Of a stretch of DNA of 9,218 nucleotides, positions 1 through 6,450 are shown piece by piece. The notes below the pieces were generated by a model. It had not been told where the DNA came from and did no database searches. It saw only the letters and a program-made list of their open reading frames with translations. Every line of letters starts with the position of its first letter. Positions within the stretch are counted from its first letter, which is position 1. The stretch covers positions 1-9,218 of the forward strand of contig DASVDW010000230.1 of the NCBI GenBank assembly GCA_036380925.1, in the 5' to 3' direction. This stretch comes from JAICLV01 sp036380925. Its GTDB lineage: Bacteria; Actinomycetota; Actinomycetes; Acidothermales; Acidothermaceae. A program made the translations under genes and the position numbers.

Positions 1-406
1 CCGCTTCTTGAACCCCGCGGGTGCCGAGGTTGACCGCGAGCATCGGCTCGACTCCAGCGAGTCGGGTCCATTCCATGAACTCCGCCAACCCGAACGTGTT
101 CGGCTCGATCGACCGCCACGCGAGGTCGAGCCGGCTCGGACGCCGCTCGGCCGGCCCGACACCGTCCTCCCAGCGGTAGCCCGACACGAAGTTGCCGCCG
201 GGGTAACGGACGACGGTGACGCCGAGCTCGCGGACAAGATCGAGGACGTCGCGGCGCAGACCGTCGGGCCCGGCGGCGGGATGGCCGGGCTCGAAGACAC
301 CGGTGTACACACAGCGACCCATGTGTTCGACGAACGAGCCGAACAACCGTCGGTCGATCTCACCGATCGAGAAGGCCGGGTCAATCGTGAGTTCCGCTCG
401 CTTCAC
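1..406 (-). CDS. Alpha-L-arabinofuranosidase, GH51 family (N-terminal part only)
   Basis: This gene reads leftward from a GTG at 406 and leaves the window after 135 codons, so only the N-terminus is seen. The translation begins MKRAELTIDP and contains RLFGSFVEHMGR (residues 20-31) and VVRYPGGNFVSGYRWEDGVG (residues 65-84). These are hallmarks of the N-terminal part of the GH51 catalytic barrel. Members of this family remove terminal alpha-L-arabinofuranosyl groups from arabinan and arabinoxylan oligosaccharides and are usually cytoplasmic; no signal peptide is present here. GGGAG lies 5 nt before the GTG and fixes the start. The acid/base and nucleophile glutamates would lie beyond the edge. 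Two tandem LacI-type operators sit 42-65 bp upstream, and the LacI gene itself is the next gene upstream on the same strand, so induction by an arabinose-containing sugar is likely. Family assignment is confident; exact substrate is inferred. Confidence 0.93.
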   Translation of the reverse strand, partial: MKRAELTIDPAFSIGEIDRRLFGSFVEHMGRCVYTGVFEPGHPAAGPDGLRRDVLDLVRELGVTVVRYPGGNFVSGYRWEDGVGPAERRPSRLDLAWRSIEPNTFGLAEFMEWTRLAGVEPMLAVNLGTRGVQEA

Positions 407-447
407 AAGGCTCCCTGGGGTGTGGTGCGGCCGGGGTGAGCTTGTTC

Positions 448-471
448 TACAACGTTGTGTACATCGTTGTA
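448..471 (-). promoter_or_regulatory. Tandem LacI-type operators in the GH51 promoter
   Basis: Two adjacent 12-mers, TACAACGTTGTG (448-459) and TACATCGTTGTA (460-471), each form a dyad centred on CG, the usual centre of LacI-family operators. The inner ACAACGTTGT (449-458) is a perfect 10-bp palindrome. On the minus strand TTTACA (473-468) could be a -35 element, with TAGAAC 18 nt further on as a weak -10. The operators would then fill the promoter spacer, a classic repression layout. The promoter call is tentative; the repeats are directly visible. Confidence 0.75.
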
Positions 472-490
472 AAGAGTCGCGCGGCGAACT

Positions 491-506
491 GTTACCTGGC
501 CGTAAC
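491..506. repeat. Small inverted repeat GTTAC-N6-GTAAC
   Basis: Five-base arms GTTAC and GTAAC flank six bases, placed between the LacI stop codon and the operators of the GH51 gene. It overlaps another weak dyad, GGCCG (498-502) with CGGCC (509-513), which abuts the LacI stop. Either could be a poor terminator for the repressor gene or an extra regulator site. Arms this short can occur by chance. Confidence 0.25.
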
Positions 507-513
507 CCCGGCC

Positions 514-1542
514 TCACGCCGTCCGGCTGCTGCTTTCCCTGATCACCAGCGAGTGCGCGGCCACGTACTCGCGCGCCGGAAGCGACTGCTCGCCCACGAC
601 TCGGTCGAGCAGGTAGTCGACCGACACCCGGGCGATCTCTTCTTTGTCGGGGCGCACGGTGCTGAGCGCCGGAGTGGCGAACCGCGCCTCCTCGACGTCG
701 TCGAAACCGATGACCGCCACGTCGTCCGGGACCTTCACGCCCCGCCGCAAAAGCGTGCGCAATGCGCCGAGCGCCAGCAGGTCGTTGAAGCAGAAGACGG
801 CGTCCGGCGGCTTCGACATGTCGAGCAGCCGTTGCATCGCCTGGGCGCCGTCTTCGCGGTGGAAGGACGTCGTCGCGGCATGCAGTTTCGGGTCGTTGCG
901 GCGGCCGGCGGCGGCGAGCGCCTCCTCGTAACCCCTGGCACGCAACCGCGCGGTCTGCCCGGAGGCGCTGCCTTGGTAGCCGATAGCCGCCACTCTCTTG
1001 CGACCACCCGCGAGCAAGTGCGCGGTGGCCGTTTTCGCCGCCGCGACGTTGTCGATGGCGACATGGTCGGCGGTTCCGCCATGCACCCGCTCACCGAGCA
1101 ACACCATCGGCGTGCCGCTGTGCCGATGACCGATCTCCGCGGCGGATAACGCGAGCGGGCTGTAGATCAGTCCGTCGATCAGGTGCGCCCGAATACCGGA
1201 CACGACGACGCGCTCCCGGTCGCGCAGACCGTCGGTTTGGTCGATGAGGACGGTCCAGCCGCGGGCTTCGGCAGCACGGACGACGAGACTCGCGAGCTCG
1301 GCGAAATACGGCAGCGCAAGCTCGGGCACGGCCAACGCGATGATGCCCGACTGCCCACCGCGCAAGTGTCGGGCCACCAGGTTGGGGGTGTAGCCGAGCT
1401 CGTCGATCGCCAGCTGGACTTTCGCGCGCGTCGCCTCGGTGACATGCGGATAGCCGTTCACGACGTTCGAAACCGTCTTCACCGAAACGCCGGCGCGCGC
1501 GGCGACGTCGCGCAGGCTGACGTTTCTGTGTCCGTCGTTCAC
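514..1542 (-). CDS. LacI-family transcriptional repressor
   Basis: The 342-aa product has the standard LacI layout and length. An N-terminal helix-turn-helix (about residues 8-30, SLRDVAARAGVSVKTVSNVV) is followed by a hinge helix (NLVARHLRGGQSG, about 54-66) and then a periplasmic-binding-protein-like sugar-sensing domain, which includes VFCFNDLLALGAL and VAVIGFDDVEEARF. The start is GTG at 1542, preceded by GGGGAG at 5 nt spacing. It lies between the secreted GH43 gene and the GH51 gene, all on the minus strand, and copies of one operator are found upstream of all three genes. It is therefore the probable local repressor of arabinan/arabinoside use and probably represses itself. The inducer is not deducible from sequence; an arabinose-derived sugar is the inference from its neighbours. 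Confidence 0.96.
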   Translation of the reverse strand: MNDGHRNVSLRDVAARAGVSVKTVSNVVNGYPHVTEATRAKVQLAIDELGYTPNLVARHLRGGQSGIIALAVPELALPYFAELASLVVRAAEARGWTVLIDQTDGLRDRERVVVSGIRAHLIDGLIYSPLALSAAEIGHRHSGTPMVLLGERVHGGTADHVAIDNVAAAKTATAHLLAGGRKRVAAIGYQGSASGQTARLRARGYEEALAAAGRRNDPKLHAATTSFHREDGAQAMQRLLDMSKPPDAVFCFNDLLALGALRTLLRRGVKVPDDVAVIGFDDVEEARFATPALSTVRPDKEEIARVSVDYLLDRVVGEQSLPAREYVAAHSLVIRESSSRTA

Positions 1543-1577
1543 CGATGCTCCCCGCTCGTGTCACGACCGGCGCGGCC

Positions 1578-1594
1578 CCTTGCGCGGCGCAAGG
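1578..1594. repeat. Perfect 17-bp dyad between GH43 and lacI-family genes
   Basis: CCTTGCGC and GCGCAAGG are exact reverse complements around a single G. The dyad lies 77 nt after the GH43 stop codon and about 36 nt before the repressor start. As RNA it could fold as a short GC-rich hairpin, either ending GH43 transcription or sitting in the repressor leader; as DNA it could be a protein site. No T-run follows on either strand, which weakens a classical intrinsic terminator. Confidence 0.4.
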
Positions 1595-1624
1595 CATGCC
1601 TGACCGGGCTGGCTGCCCGTACAG

Positions 1625-1637
1625 TACAACGTTGGTA
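1625..1637 (-). promoter_or_regulatory. LacI-type operator upstream of the repressor gene
   Basis: TACAACGTTGGTA repeats the first ten bases of the operator in front of the GH51 gene (TACAACGTTG) and keeps the central AACGTT palindrome. It lies 83 bp upstream of the repressor GTG. On the minus strand a TACTGT that could act as a -10 element follows it immediately (1626-1621), so bound repressor would cover a promoter. Autoregulation of the LacI gene is the inference. The right half-site is one base out of register compared with the other copies. Confidence 0.6.
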
Positions 1638-1670
1638 GCCAGCGCATCGGCATAGCCGCGACGACGTGTG

Positions 1671-3545
1671 TCAGCCCATTCGCACCCCGCTCACCCGCAC
1701 ATAGGCGAAGTGGCTGGTGAACCCGCTGCCGCCCATCGAGATCAGCCCGATCTTGGGGTGCGGGCCGAGGTCGCGCGTCCACGTCCCGCCGGTGTCCCAA
1801 TGCTCGCCGTCGAGACTGGTGTAGGCCGTGTAGGAAACAGCGCCGTCGACGGACGACGGACGGGGTCGGTGCGCGACGATGCGCAAGTACGTCCAGTCGC
1901 CGACCGGGCCGACCACGGTGTTGCCGTAGTTGGGATATCCCTGCGGCAGCGGCGATTGCTCGTCGCCGAACTCGGTTTGCCTGGTGTTCCATATCGAGAC
2001 CGACGCGAGCTTGACGTAGTTGCCGTCGTCCCCGTAGATGACAAGTCCGCCCTGCACATAATTCTGGCAGCAGCCGGATCGCGGGGTGTCGACCGCGACC
2101 TTCGTCTCGACCACGTAATCGCCGGGCGGGGCAGGCTCGCTGAGCACCGACGCGAGCGGCGTGGCCGGCGGATGGATGTCGGCGGCCTGGGTTTGCCAGC
2201 GAAGCTCACCGTTCGCGACCGCATAGGTCGACGGGCCTGGCGGCCTGATCCACGTCCACTGCGACCCCAGTGAGGACCCGTCGAAGTCGTCGGAGCGGCC
2301 GGTGAGCGTCGCGCCGGGCGCGGGCTGCGACACAAAATCCGCGTGGTAGAGCGGGATCTCCCCCGGTTGCGCCACCGGTCCGGGCATCGGTTGGTCCGAC
2401 GGCCCGCGGCCGCCGCGCACCACCGGCCACCCGTTCCGCCAGTCGAGCGGGTCGATCATCCCGGGTCGCTTGGTGTAACCGACATTGCCCGCGTAGTAAG
2501 GGTCGTTCTGGTCGACCGCGTGATAGACGATCCAGTCCTGCCCGGCGAAGTCGGTGACGACGGCGTTGTGACCGGCGCCGACCCAGCGGTTGCCGTTTTG
2601 TGTCAGCATCGGCGTGCCACCGACCCGGCTGTCGAGTATCGACACGCCATCGCGGTCGACGAACGGGCCCAGCGGGCTTCTTGAGCGCGCGACGAAAACC
2701 GCGTAACCGGTCAGCGGGCCGTTGCAGCAGTTCGTCGCCGAGCCCATGAAGTAATACCAACCGTCGTGCCGCACGATGAACGTGCCTTCGTAACGGTTGT
2801 CGATGGCGATTTGCTGCTCAGACGCCGCGTCACTGCGCAGGCCGTCCGCACTCAGCTGGCGCACGAAAACGCCGCCGAAATAGCTGCCGAAGTAGATGTA
2901 GCTGGAGTCGCCGTCCGTGATGACTTCCGGGTCGAATTCCCAACGGCGAGAGCCCGGCGTGGTTGGCGAGTCCGTCGGAGGGACGACCGGCGCTCCGGCG
3001 TCGACCCACGGGCCGGTCGGGCTGGTGCTGGTCGCGACACCCACCGCCGATCCACCTCCTGGCAATGTGGTGTCGGACGCCGCGTAGTACAGGTAATACT
3101 CACCGTTTCGGTACACGACATCTGGCGCCCACATACCGGCGGCCGGCGCGACCCACGACGGCTTCGTCGGAAATGCGTCACCGGCGTAGCGCCAATGCGT
3201 GAGGTCGGTCGACGTGAACGTCGGAACGTTGTGGATGACCAGGCTGCCATCCGGGTTCTTTTCGCGAGCAGTCAGCGCGTCGGACGTGCAGTACAGGTAC
3301 CAGTTGCGGTCACCCGCGCTCTGTCCGTGGATGACGAATGGGTCGGCGCAGCTTTGCGCCTGCGCGCCGTCCGGCAACATCAGTTGTAGCGGGTTGCGAT
3401 ACATCGGCGGCGCCATGCGATCCGCCGTCGCCGGCTGTTCCGCGGCACTTGCGGTCGCTGCCGTCGCGCCGGTCGGAGCGAGCAACAGCCCGCCGGCGAG
3501 CGTGGTGGCCGCCAGTGTCGCGGTAAGCGTTCGAGAGTGGGACAC
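1671..3545 (-). CDS. Secreted GH43 glycoside hydrolase (probable arabinanase/arabinofuranosidase) with C-terminal beta-sandwich domain
   Basis: I place the start at GTG 3545 (624 aa), because GGAGG lies 7 nt before it and the protein then opens with a Sec-type signal peptide: VSHSRTL, then a hydrophobic run, then Ala-rich cleavage sites near residues 29-35. A longer frame to 3635 exists but would run through the operator. The five-bladed GH43 domain covers about residues 40-390 and shows the three expected acids: Asp68 in SCADPFV, Asp142 in MWAPDVVYRNGEYYLYYA, and Glu207 in WEFDPEV. GAGHNAV (His326) matches the conserved metal-site region of arabinanase-type members. Residues about 420-621 form a concanavalin-like beta-sandwich, as in other two-domain GH43 enzymes. 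Cys-Cys pairs at 273-274 and 492-493 may form disulfides outside the cell. Substrate (arabinan rather than xylan) is inferred from the GH51 and LacI neighbours. Confidence 0.93.
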   Translation of the reverse strand: MSHSRTLTATLAATTLAGGLLLAPTGATAATASAAEQPATADRMAPPMYRNPLQLMLPDGAQAQSCADPFVIHGQSAGDRNWYLYCTSDALTAREKNPDGSLVIHNVPTFTSTDLTHWRYAGDAFPTKPSWVAPAAGMWAPDVVYRNGEYYLYYAASDTTLPGGGSAVGVATSTSPTGPWVDAGAPVVPPTDSPTTPGSRRWEFDPEVITDGDSSYIYFGSYFGGVFVRQLSADGLRSDAASEQQIAIDNRYEGTFIVRHDGWYYFMGSATNCCNGPLTGYAVFVARSRSPLGPFVDRDGVSILDSRVGGTPMLTQNGNRWVGAGHNAVVTDFAGQDWIVYHAVDQNDPYYAGNVGYTKRPGMIDPLDWRNGWPVVRGGRGPSDQPMPGPVAQPGEIPLYHADFVSQPAPGATLTGRSDDFDGSSLGSQWTWIRPPGPSTYAVANGELRWQTQAADIHPPATPLASVLSEPAPPGDYVVETKVAVDTPRSGCCQNYVQGGLVIYGDDGNYVKLASVSIWNTRQTEFGDEQSPLPQGYPNYGNTVVGPVGDWTYLRIVAHRPRPSSVDGAVSYTAYTSLDGEHWDTGGTWTRDLGPHPKIGLISMGGSGFTSHFAYVRVSGVRMG

Positions 3546-3550
3546 AGGAG

Positions 3551-3557
3551 CACCTCC
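3551..3557 (-). promoter_or_regulatory. Ribosome binding site deciding the GH43 start
   Basis: The minus strand reads GGAGGTG here, followed by CTCCT and the GTG start at 3545. This is the strongest Shine-Dalgarno match near any candidate start of this gene. It favours GTG 3545 over the upstream starts at 3608 and 3635, which lie inside or upstream of the operator and have no such site. Confidence 0.8.
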
Positions 3558-3601
3558 ATGCGGGATGAACCGGCGTGAGCCGAGGCCGAGTCTGCCGGTC
3601 T

Positions 3602-3619
3602 TGTACATCGTTGTAAAGA
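3602..3619 (-). promoter_or_regulatory. LacI-type operator upstream of the GH43 gene
   Basis: The 18 bases TGTACATCGTTGTAAAGA are identical to 458-475 in front of the GH51 gene, about 3.1 kb away. The core TACATCGTTGTA (3604-3615) is a 12-bp dyad with one mismatched pair. It lies 57 bp upstream of the GTG start. Minus-strand TTTACA (3617-3612) in the same block could be a -35 element, as proposed for the GH51 copy. Identity of an 18-mer in two promoters of functionally related genes makes chance unlikely. Confidence 0.8.
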
Positions 3620-3722
3620 CTGCCGGCCAGACCAATTTCCACCTGTCGCTTAGCGCGTGGGCCGAGACCGCGCCGCGGGACGGACGACGCCAGCGACAGC
3701 CGGCGCAGGTGTTCGGCGTCGC

Positions 3723-5123
3723 TTAGTAGCCCGGCAATGGCTCCTTGGCGAGTTCCGCCAGTCGGGTCAGGCCGGGACCGAGGTGCTCGGCCAGCCGGGC
3801 GGCCACGGCCTTGACGCGGGGTTCCTCTCGTTGTGCCGGTTCGACACGCGCCGGGTTCATCGCGCAACTGTTCGCCCAGGCGGCGATATCGGGTTCGGCG
3901 CCGTAGCGCTGTGTTGCGATCACGCCCCGCACCTGCATGCGCGCCCAGTTGGCCGGGTTGTCGGGAAGGGTGTTGGGCGGGCACACCCGATTGCGCTCCC
4001 GGTCGTCGTCGCGGGTCGCCTCCACGTAGCCGGCGAGAGCAGCGGCGAACGTGGGAAAGCCGACGCGGATCGTCTGCAGTCGGATCTTGTCCGGCCCCCA
4101 GATCGGGACCAGCGGCGGGTACTGCAGCCCGGAGGCGGCGCAATGCACGACGAGCGCGTCAGGCGGCAAGGAGACCGAGCCGGAGTCGAGGAGAATCTCC
4201 CGACGAGTCACGTGTTTGATGTGCCCAAGGCGGACGACGTTCTCAATGGTGCGGAGCAAGTCCAGCTCCCAGGCGGCCAGGGTCGGGGTCTTCGCCATCG
4301 TCGGGACGACGTCCTGGTCGATCCTCAGCATCACGCCGGCCGCTTCCAACCGCAGGAACAGGTCGTCGAGTGACTCGGCCGACGCGGCGGACTCCATGAT
4401 GTCGGCCACCAGGCCCAGGCCCACCGACGGGACGGGTTGGACGACGGCGCGGTTGAGCATCCAAGGCTCCCGCGGGCGGACCCAGACGATTCGATCGGAG
4501 GTGACGCCGTTCCCCAACAGCCACACGATCCCGTCAGTCGCCGTCTTGCCAGAACCGACAATGACGAACCGCCGCGGGGTCTCGGCTAGATCGGCCAGTT
4601 CGTTGACCGGCACGACCCGCACGTCATCAGCGAAGGTGAACGGTGGTGGTGTGGTGGCCGGGATCGTCGGCGACAGGTATGTGGCGTCGACGAGGCGGCG
4701 CCGCACGTTGACCTGAACGGTCTGCCCAGACACCCGAGACGTGACGAGATGTGAGGAGCCTTCGGCGTGATATTCGCTGGCCCGAAGGAACGTGACGTGT
4801 CCTGAGGCAAGGAAGCGATTGTGCATGACGTCGTCGTAGTACGCCCGTATCTCCGACTGCCGCGCTCTTTTCTGGAGCCCGGCCTCCGGGCCGCTTCGCT
4901 GCACCGCTCCGTCGCCTAGGACGGTCGACGCGACGCCGTAGAACAGCGACGCCTGATGCAACTGGACGAACGGGTACGCGTCGAGCCAGTGCCCACCTGC
5001 CGCGTGACGGCGATCGACCAGGGTGACGTGCACATCGGCGTGATCCACCAGCGCGTCCGCGAAGGCCATGCCCATCGCGCCCGCGCCGACGACCAGGTAA
5101 TCGGTGTCCAACTGCCTTGTCAC
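3723..5123 (-). CDS. FAD/NAD(P)-binding oxidoreductase, flavin-monooxygenase-like, substrate unknown
   Basis: The product (466 aa from GTG 5123) has an N-terminal Rossmann fold with the FAD motif VVGAGAMG (residues 11-18). A second dinucleotide-binding motif, VIVGSGKTATD, lies at about residues 187-197, as in two-dinucleotide flavoproteins related to FMOs. HWLDAYPFVQLHQASLFYG (about 45-63) and WVRPREPWMLNRA are typical of an uncharacterised actinobacterial and proteobacterial branch. I do not see the FxGxxxHxxx(Y/F) signature of classical FMOs or Baeyer-Villiger enzymes. The start is uncertain: a TTG at 5171 would add 16 residues, but GTG 5123 has a GGGCGG 8 nt upstream and puts the FAD strand close to the N-terminus, as usual. 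It is soluble, with no signal peptide. It is divergent from the VOC-TrmO gene and 177 bp from the GH43 gene; neither neighbour reveals a substrate. Confidence 0.85.
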   Translation of the reverse strand: MTRQLDTDYLVVGAGAMGMAFADALVDHADVHVTLVDRRHAAGGHWLDAYPFVQLHQASLFYGVASTVLGDGAVQRSGPEAGLQKRARQSEIRAYYDDVMHNRFLASGHVTFLRASEYHAEGSSHLVTSRVSGQTVQVNVRRRLVDATYLSPTIPATTPPPFTFADDVRVVPVNELADLAETPRRFVIVGSGKTATDGIVWLLGNGVTSDRIVWVRPREPWMLNRAVVQPVPSVGLGLVADIMESAASAESLDDLFLRLEAAGVMLRIDQDVVPTMAKTPTLAAWELDLLRTIENVVRLGHIKHVTRREILLDSGSVSLPPDALVVHCAASGLQYPPLVPIWGPDKIRLQTIRVGFPTFAAALAGYVEATRDDDRERNRVCPPNTLPDNPANWARMQVRGVIATQRYGAEPDIAAWANSCAMNPARVEPAQREEPRVKAVAARLAEHLGPGLTRLAELAKEPLPGY

Positions 5124-5284
5124 CAAGGGAACCGCCCGGCCGCCGGCGACTCCGTCGCCCTGAGTTGGCAACGGCGTTCGCGTCGCTCGAATCTACGCTT
5201 TCTCGGCCCGTCGTGGCGAGAATGTGCGCCCTGTTGCGCCGGTTGACCAAGAACGAGGAAACAGCCGAAGATCGACCAGCGCTT

Positions 5285-5307
5285 GGGTCGCATCATGGAT
5301 GTGACCC
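5285..5307. promoter_or_regulatory. 23-bp imperfect dyad, candidate operator before the VOC-TrmO gene
   Basis: Left arm GGGTCGCATC (5285-5294) and right arm GATGTGACCC (5298-5307) pair at 9 of 10 positions around CAT. The right end lies 18 bp before the ATG at 5326 and just before its ribosome binding site. It sits in the divergent gap between the oxidoreductase and this gene. A weak promoter-like pair (TTGACC at 5243-5248, GAAGAT at 5267-5272) lies upstream, which would place the dyad near the transcription start. Regulator unknown. Confidence 0.45.
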
Positions 5308-5325
5308 GATGAAGGGACGCCGCCC

Positions 5326-6156
5326 ATGAGCACGGTCAGCATCAGATACCTCGTGCGCGACGTGCCGACCGCCGTCGGCTTCTACGTCGACGACCTCGGG
5401 TTCGAGGTGCGACTCCAGCCGAACGACTCGTTCGCGATGCTGTCGCGCGGCGATCTGCGGTTGGTGCTTGTGAGACCCGCTGAGCCAGGTGCGCCCGGCG
5501 GTGGAGGCGCGCCGATGCCAGACGGCGCCGTGCAGAAGCCCGGCGGCTGGAACCGCTTCAGCGTCGAGGTGTCCGATCTCGACGCGGCGGCCGCCGAGTT
5601 GCGACGACGCGGCGTGCGGTTCCGCAACGACATCGTCGAGGGCGTCGGCGGCCGACAAGTGATCATCGAGGACCCATCCGGCAATCCAGTCGAACTTTTC
5701 CAACCGCTGCTGGCCGAGGCACGCCTCGCGCCGTCCGCGACTGAATGGAACGCGGCGTACGAGCTGCGCCCGATCGGTCGGGTCGAGTCGGCGTTGACCG
5801 ACGTCGACACGGCGCCGAACCAAGGCCACGCGGGCGCCCCCGACGCCTGGCTGCTGATCGACCCCGAGATGCGCGAGGGAGTGCGCGACATCCGGGTGGG
5901 CGACGAGCTCTTGGTGCTGACCTGGTTGCACAAGTCACGTCGCGACGAGCTCGCCACCCATCCGCAAGGTGACCTGTCGAAGCCGGAACTCGGTGTCTTC
6001 AGCACCCGCTCGCCCGCCCGGCCCAACCCGATCGGGCTGCACCGCGTGACGGTGCTCGAGGCGTCCGGCGCCCGGCTGCGGGTCGGTCCGCTCGAGGCGG
6101 TGGACGGCACGCCCGTCGTCGACATCAAGCCCGTGATCACGGTTGACGAGCGCTAG
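5326..6156 (+). CDS. Two-domain protein: VOC (glyoxalase-fold) domain fused to TrmO/TsaA-like methyltransferase domain
   Basis: The 276-aa product starts at ATG 5326, with GAAGGGA 8 nt upstream. Residues 1-127 are a VOC domain: MSTVSIRYLVRDV, then VGFYVDDLGF, ending IIEDPSGNPVELFQPL. The usual N-terminal metal histidine is replaced by Arg7, while Glu123 near the end is kept, so a metal-dependent glyoxalase reaction is doubtful. Residues about 145-276 are TrmO-like: YELRPIGRVES at the start, GVFSTRSPARPNPIGLHRV (223-241), and LEAVDGTPVVDIKP (256-269). In TrmO proteins these motifs bind S-adenosylmethionine for N6-methylation of t6A37 in tRNA-Thr. The reading frame is open across both domains with no internal stop, so this is a fusion rather than two genes. 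The stop is 6 bp from the stop of the convergent anti-sigma gene. The function of the fusion is unknown to me. Confidence 0.92.
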   Translation: MSTVSIRYLVRDVPTAVGFYVDDLGFEVRLQPNDSFAMLSRGDLRLVLVRPAEPGAPGGGGAPMPDGAVQKPGGWNRFSVEVSDLDAAAAELRRRGVRFRNDIVEGVGGRQVIIEDPSGNPVELFQPLLAEARLAPSATEWNAAYELRPIGRVESALTDVDTAPNQGHAGAPDAWLLIDPEMREGVRDIRVGDELLVLTWLHKSRRDELATHPQGDLSKPELGVFSTRSPARPNPIGLHRVTVLEASGARLRVGPLEAVDGTPVVDIKPVITVDER

Positions 6157-6162
6157 CCGCCG

Positions 6163-6450
6163 CTACGAGGTGAGCGCGCGCTGCGCCGCGTCCACCTCGT
6201 CCGCGTGCAGCCCGCGGTCGGACGCCGCGAGCGCGAGGAGCGTCTGCGCTTCCTCCCGGCATGCCGCGCACGCGGCAAGGTGGGCGCGCATCGCGGGCAT
6301 CCGCTCGGCCACGACCGCTCCTGCGTCAAGCAGTTGGTCGACGTATTGGTCGACGAGCCTGAAGCAGTCGTCGCACGAGAGCCATGGGTGCGGGTCGACG
6401 GTGAGCCGGGCGACGACGTCCGGGGTGAGGTTGTGCCGATGCTCGGTCAT
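6163..6450 (-). CDS. Soluble zinc-finger anti-sigma factor (zf-HC2/ZAS type)
   Basis: This 95-aa protein carries WLSCDDCF (Cys26, Cys29) and, after a helical stretch, HLAACAACREE (His57, Cys61, Cys64). H-x3-C-x2-C is the zinc-binding core of ZAS-type anti-sigma domains, which clamp ECF sigma factors and, in members such as RsrA, release them when the thiols are oxidised. There is no transmembrane segment, so any signal would be read in the cytoplasm. Its ATG overlaps the stop of the sigma gene (ATGA), giving translational coupling and a matched dose of the two proteins, as is typical for sigma/anti-sigma pairs. The role as the partner of the adjacent sigma factor follows from motif plus position. 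Redox or zinc sensing is inference; the extra upstream CxxC could add ligands. Confidence 0.88.
   Translation of the reverse strand: MTEHRHNLTPDVVARLTVDPHPWLSCDDCFRLVDQYVDQLLDAGAVVAERMPAMRAHLAACAACREEAQTLLALAASDRGLHADEVDAAQRALTS

Noticed and set aside
436..1149. Long plus-strand open frame opposite the LacI gene
   Set aside because: It is the antisense shadow of a clear LacI-family gene, with Arg/Ala-rich low-complexity translation and no family motif.
3225..3234. AACGTTGTGG resembling the LacI operator
   Set aside because: Inside GH43 coding sequence, lacks the TAC half-site end, and is not near a start codon.
3520..3525. GGTAAG resembling the ECF -35 box
   Set aside because: Lies in the GH43 signal-peptide coding region with no GACAC box at the right distance and no start codon behind it.
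3546..3635. In-frame N-terminal extension of the GH43 gene to an ATG-like start at 3635
   Set aside because: It would place the operator and probable promoter inside the coding region and bury the signal peptide behind 30 residues. GTG 3545 has a strong GGAGG site.
3686..3720. Possible terminator after the oxidoreductase gene (GACGCC with GGCGTC)
   Set aside because: Six-base arms around a 23-base loop, with no T-run; expected by chance at this GC content.
5382..6140. Long minus-strand open frame opposite the VOC-TrmO gene
   Set aside because: The Ser/Arg/Pro-rich translation is typical of GC-rich antisense frames, while the plus strand has two recognisable domains.
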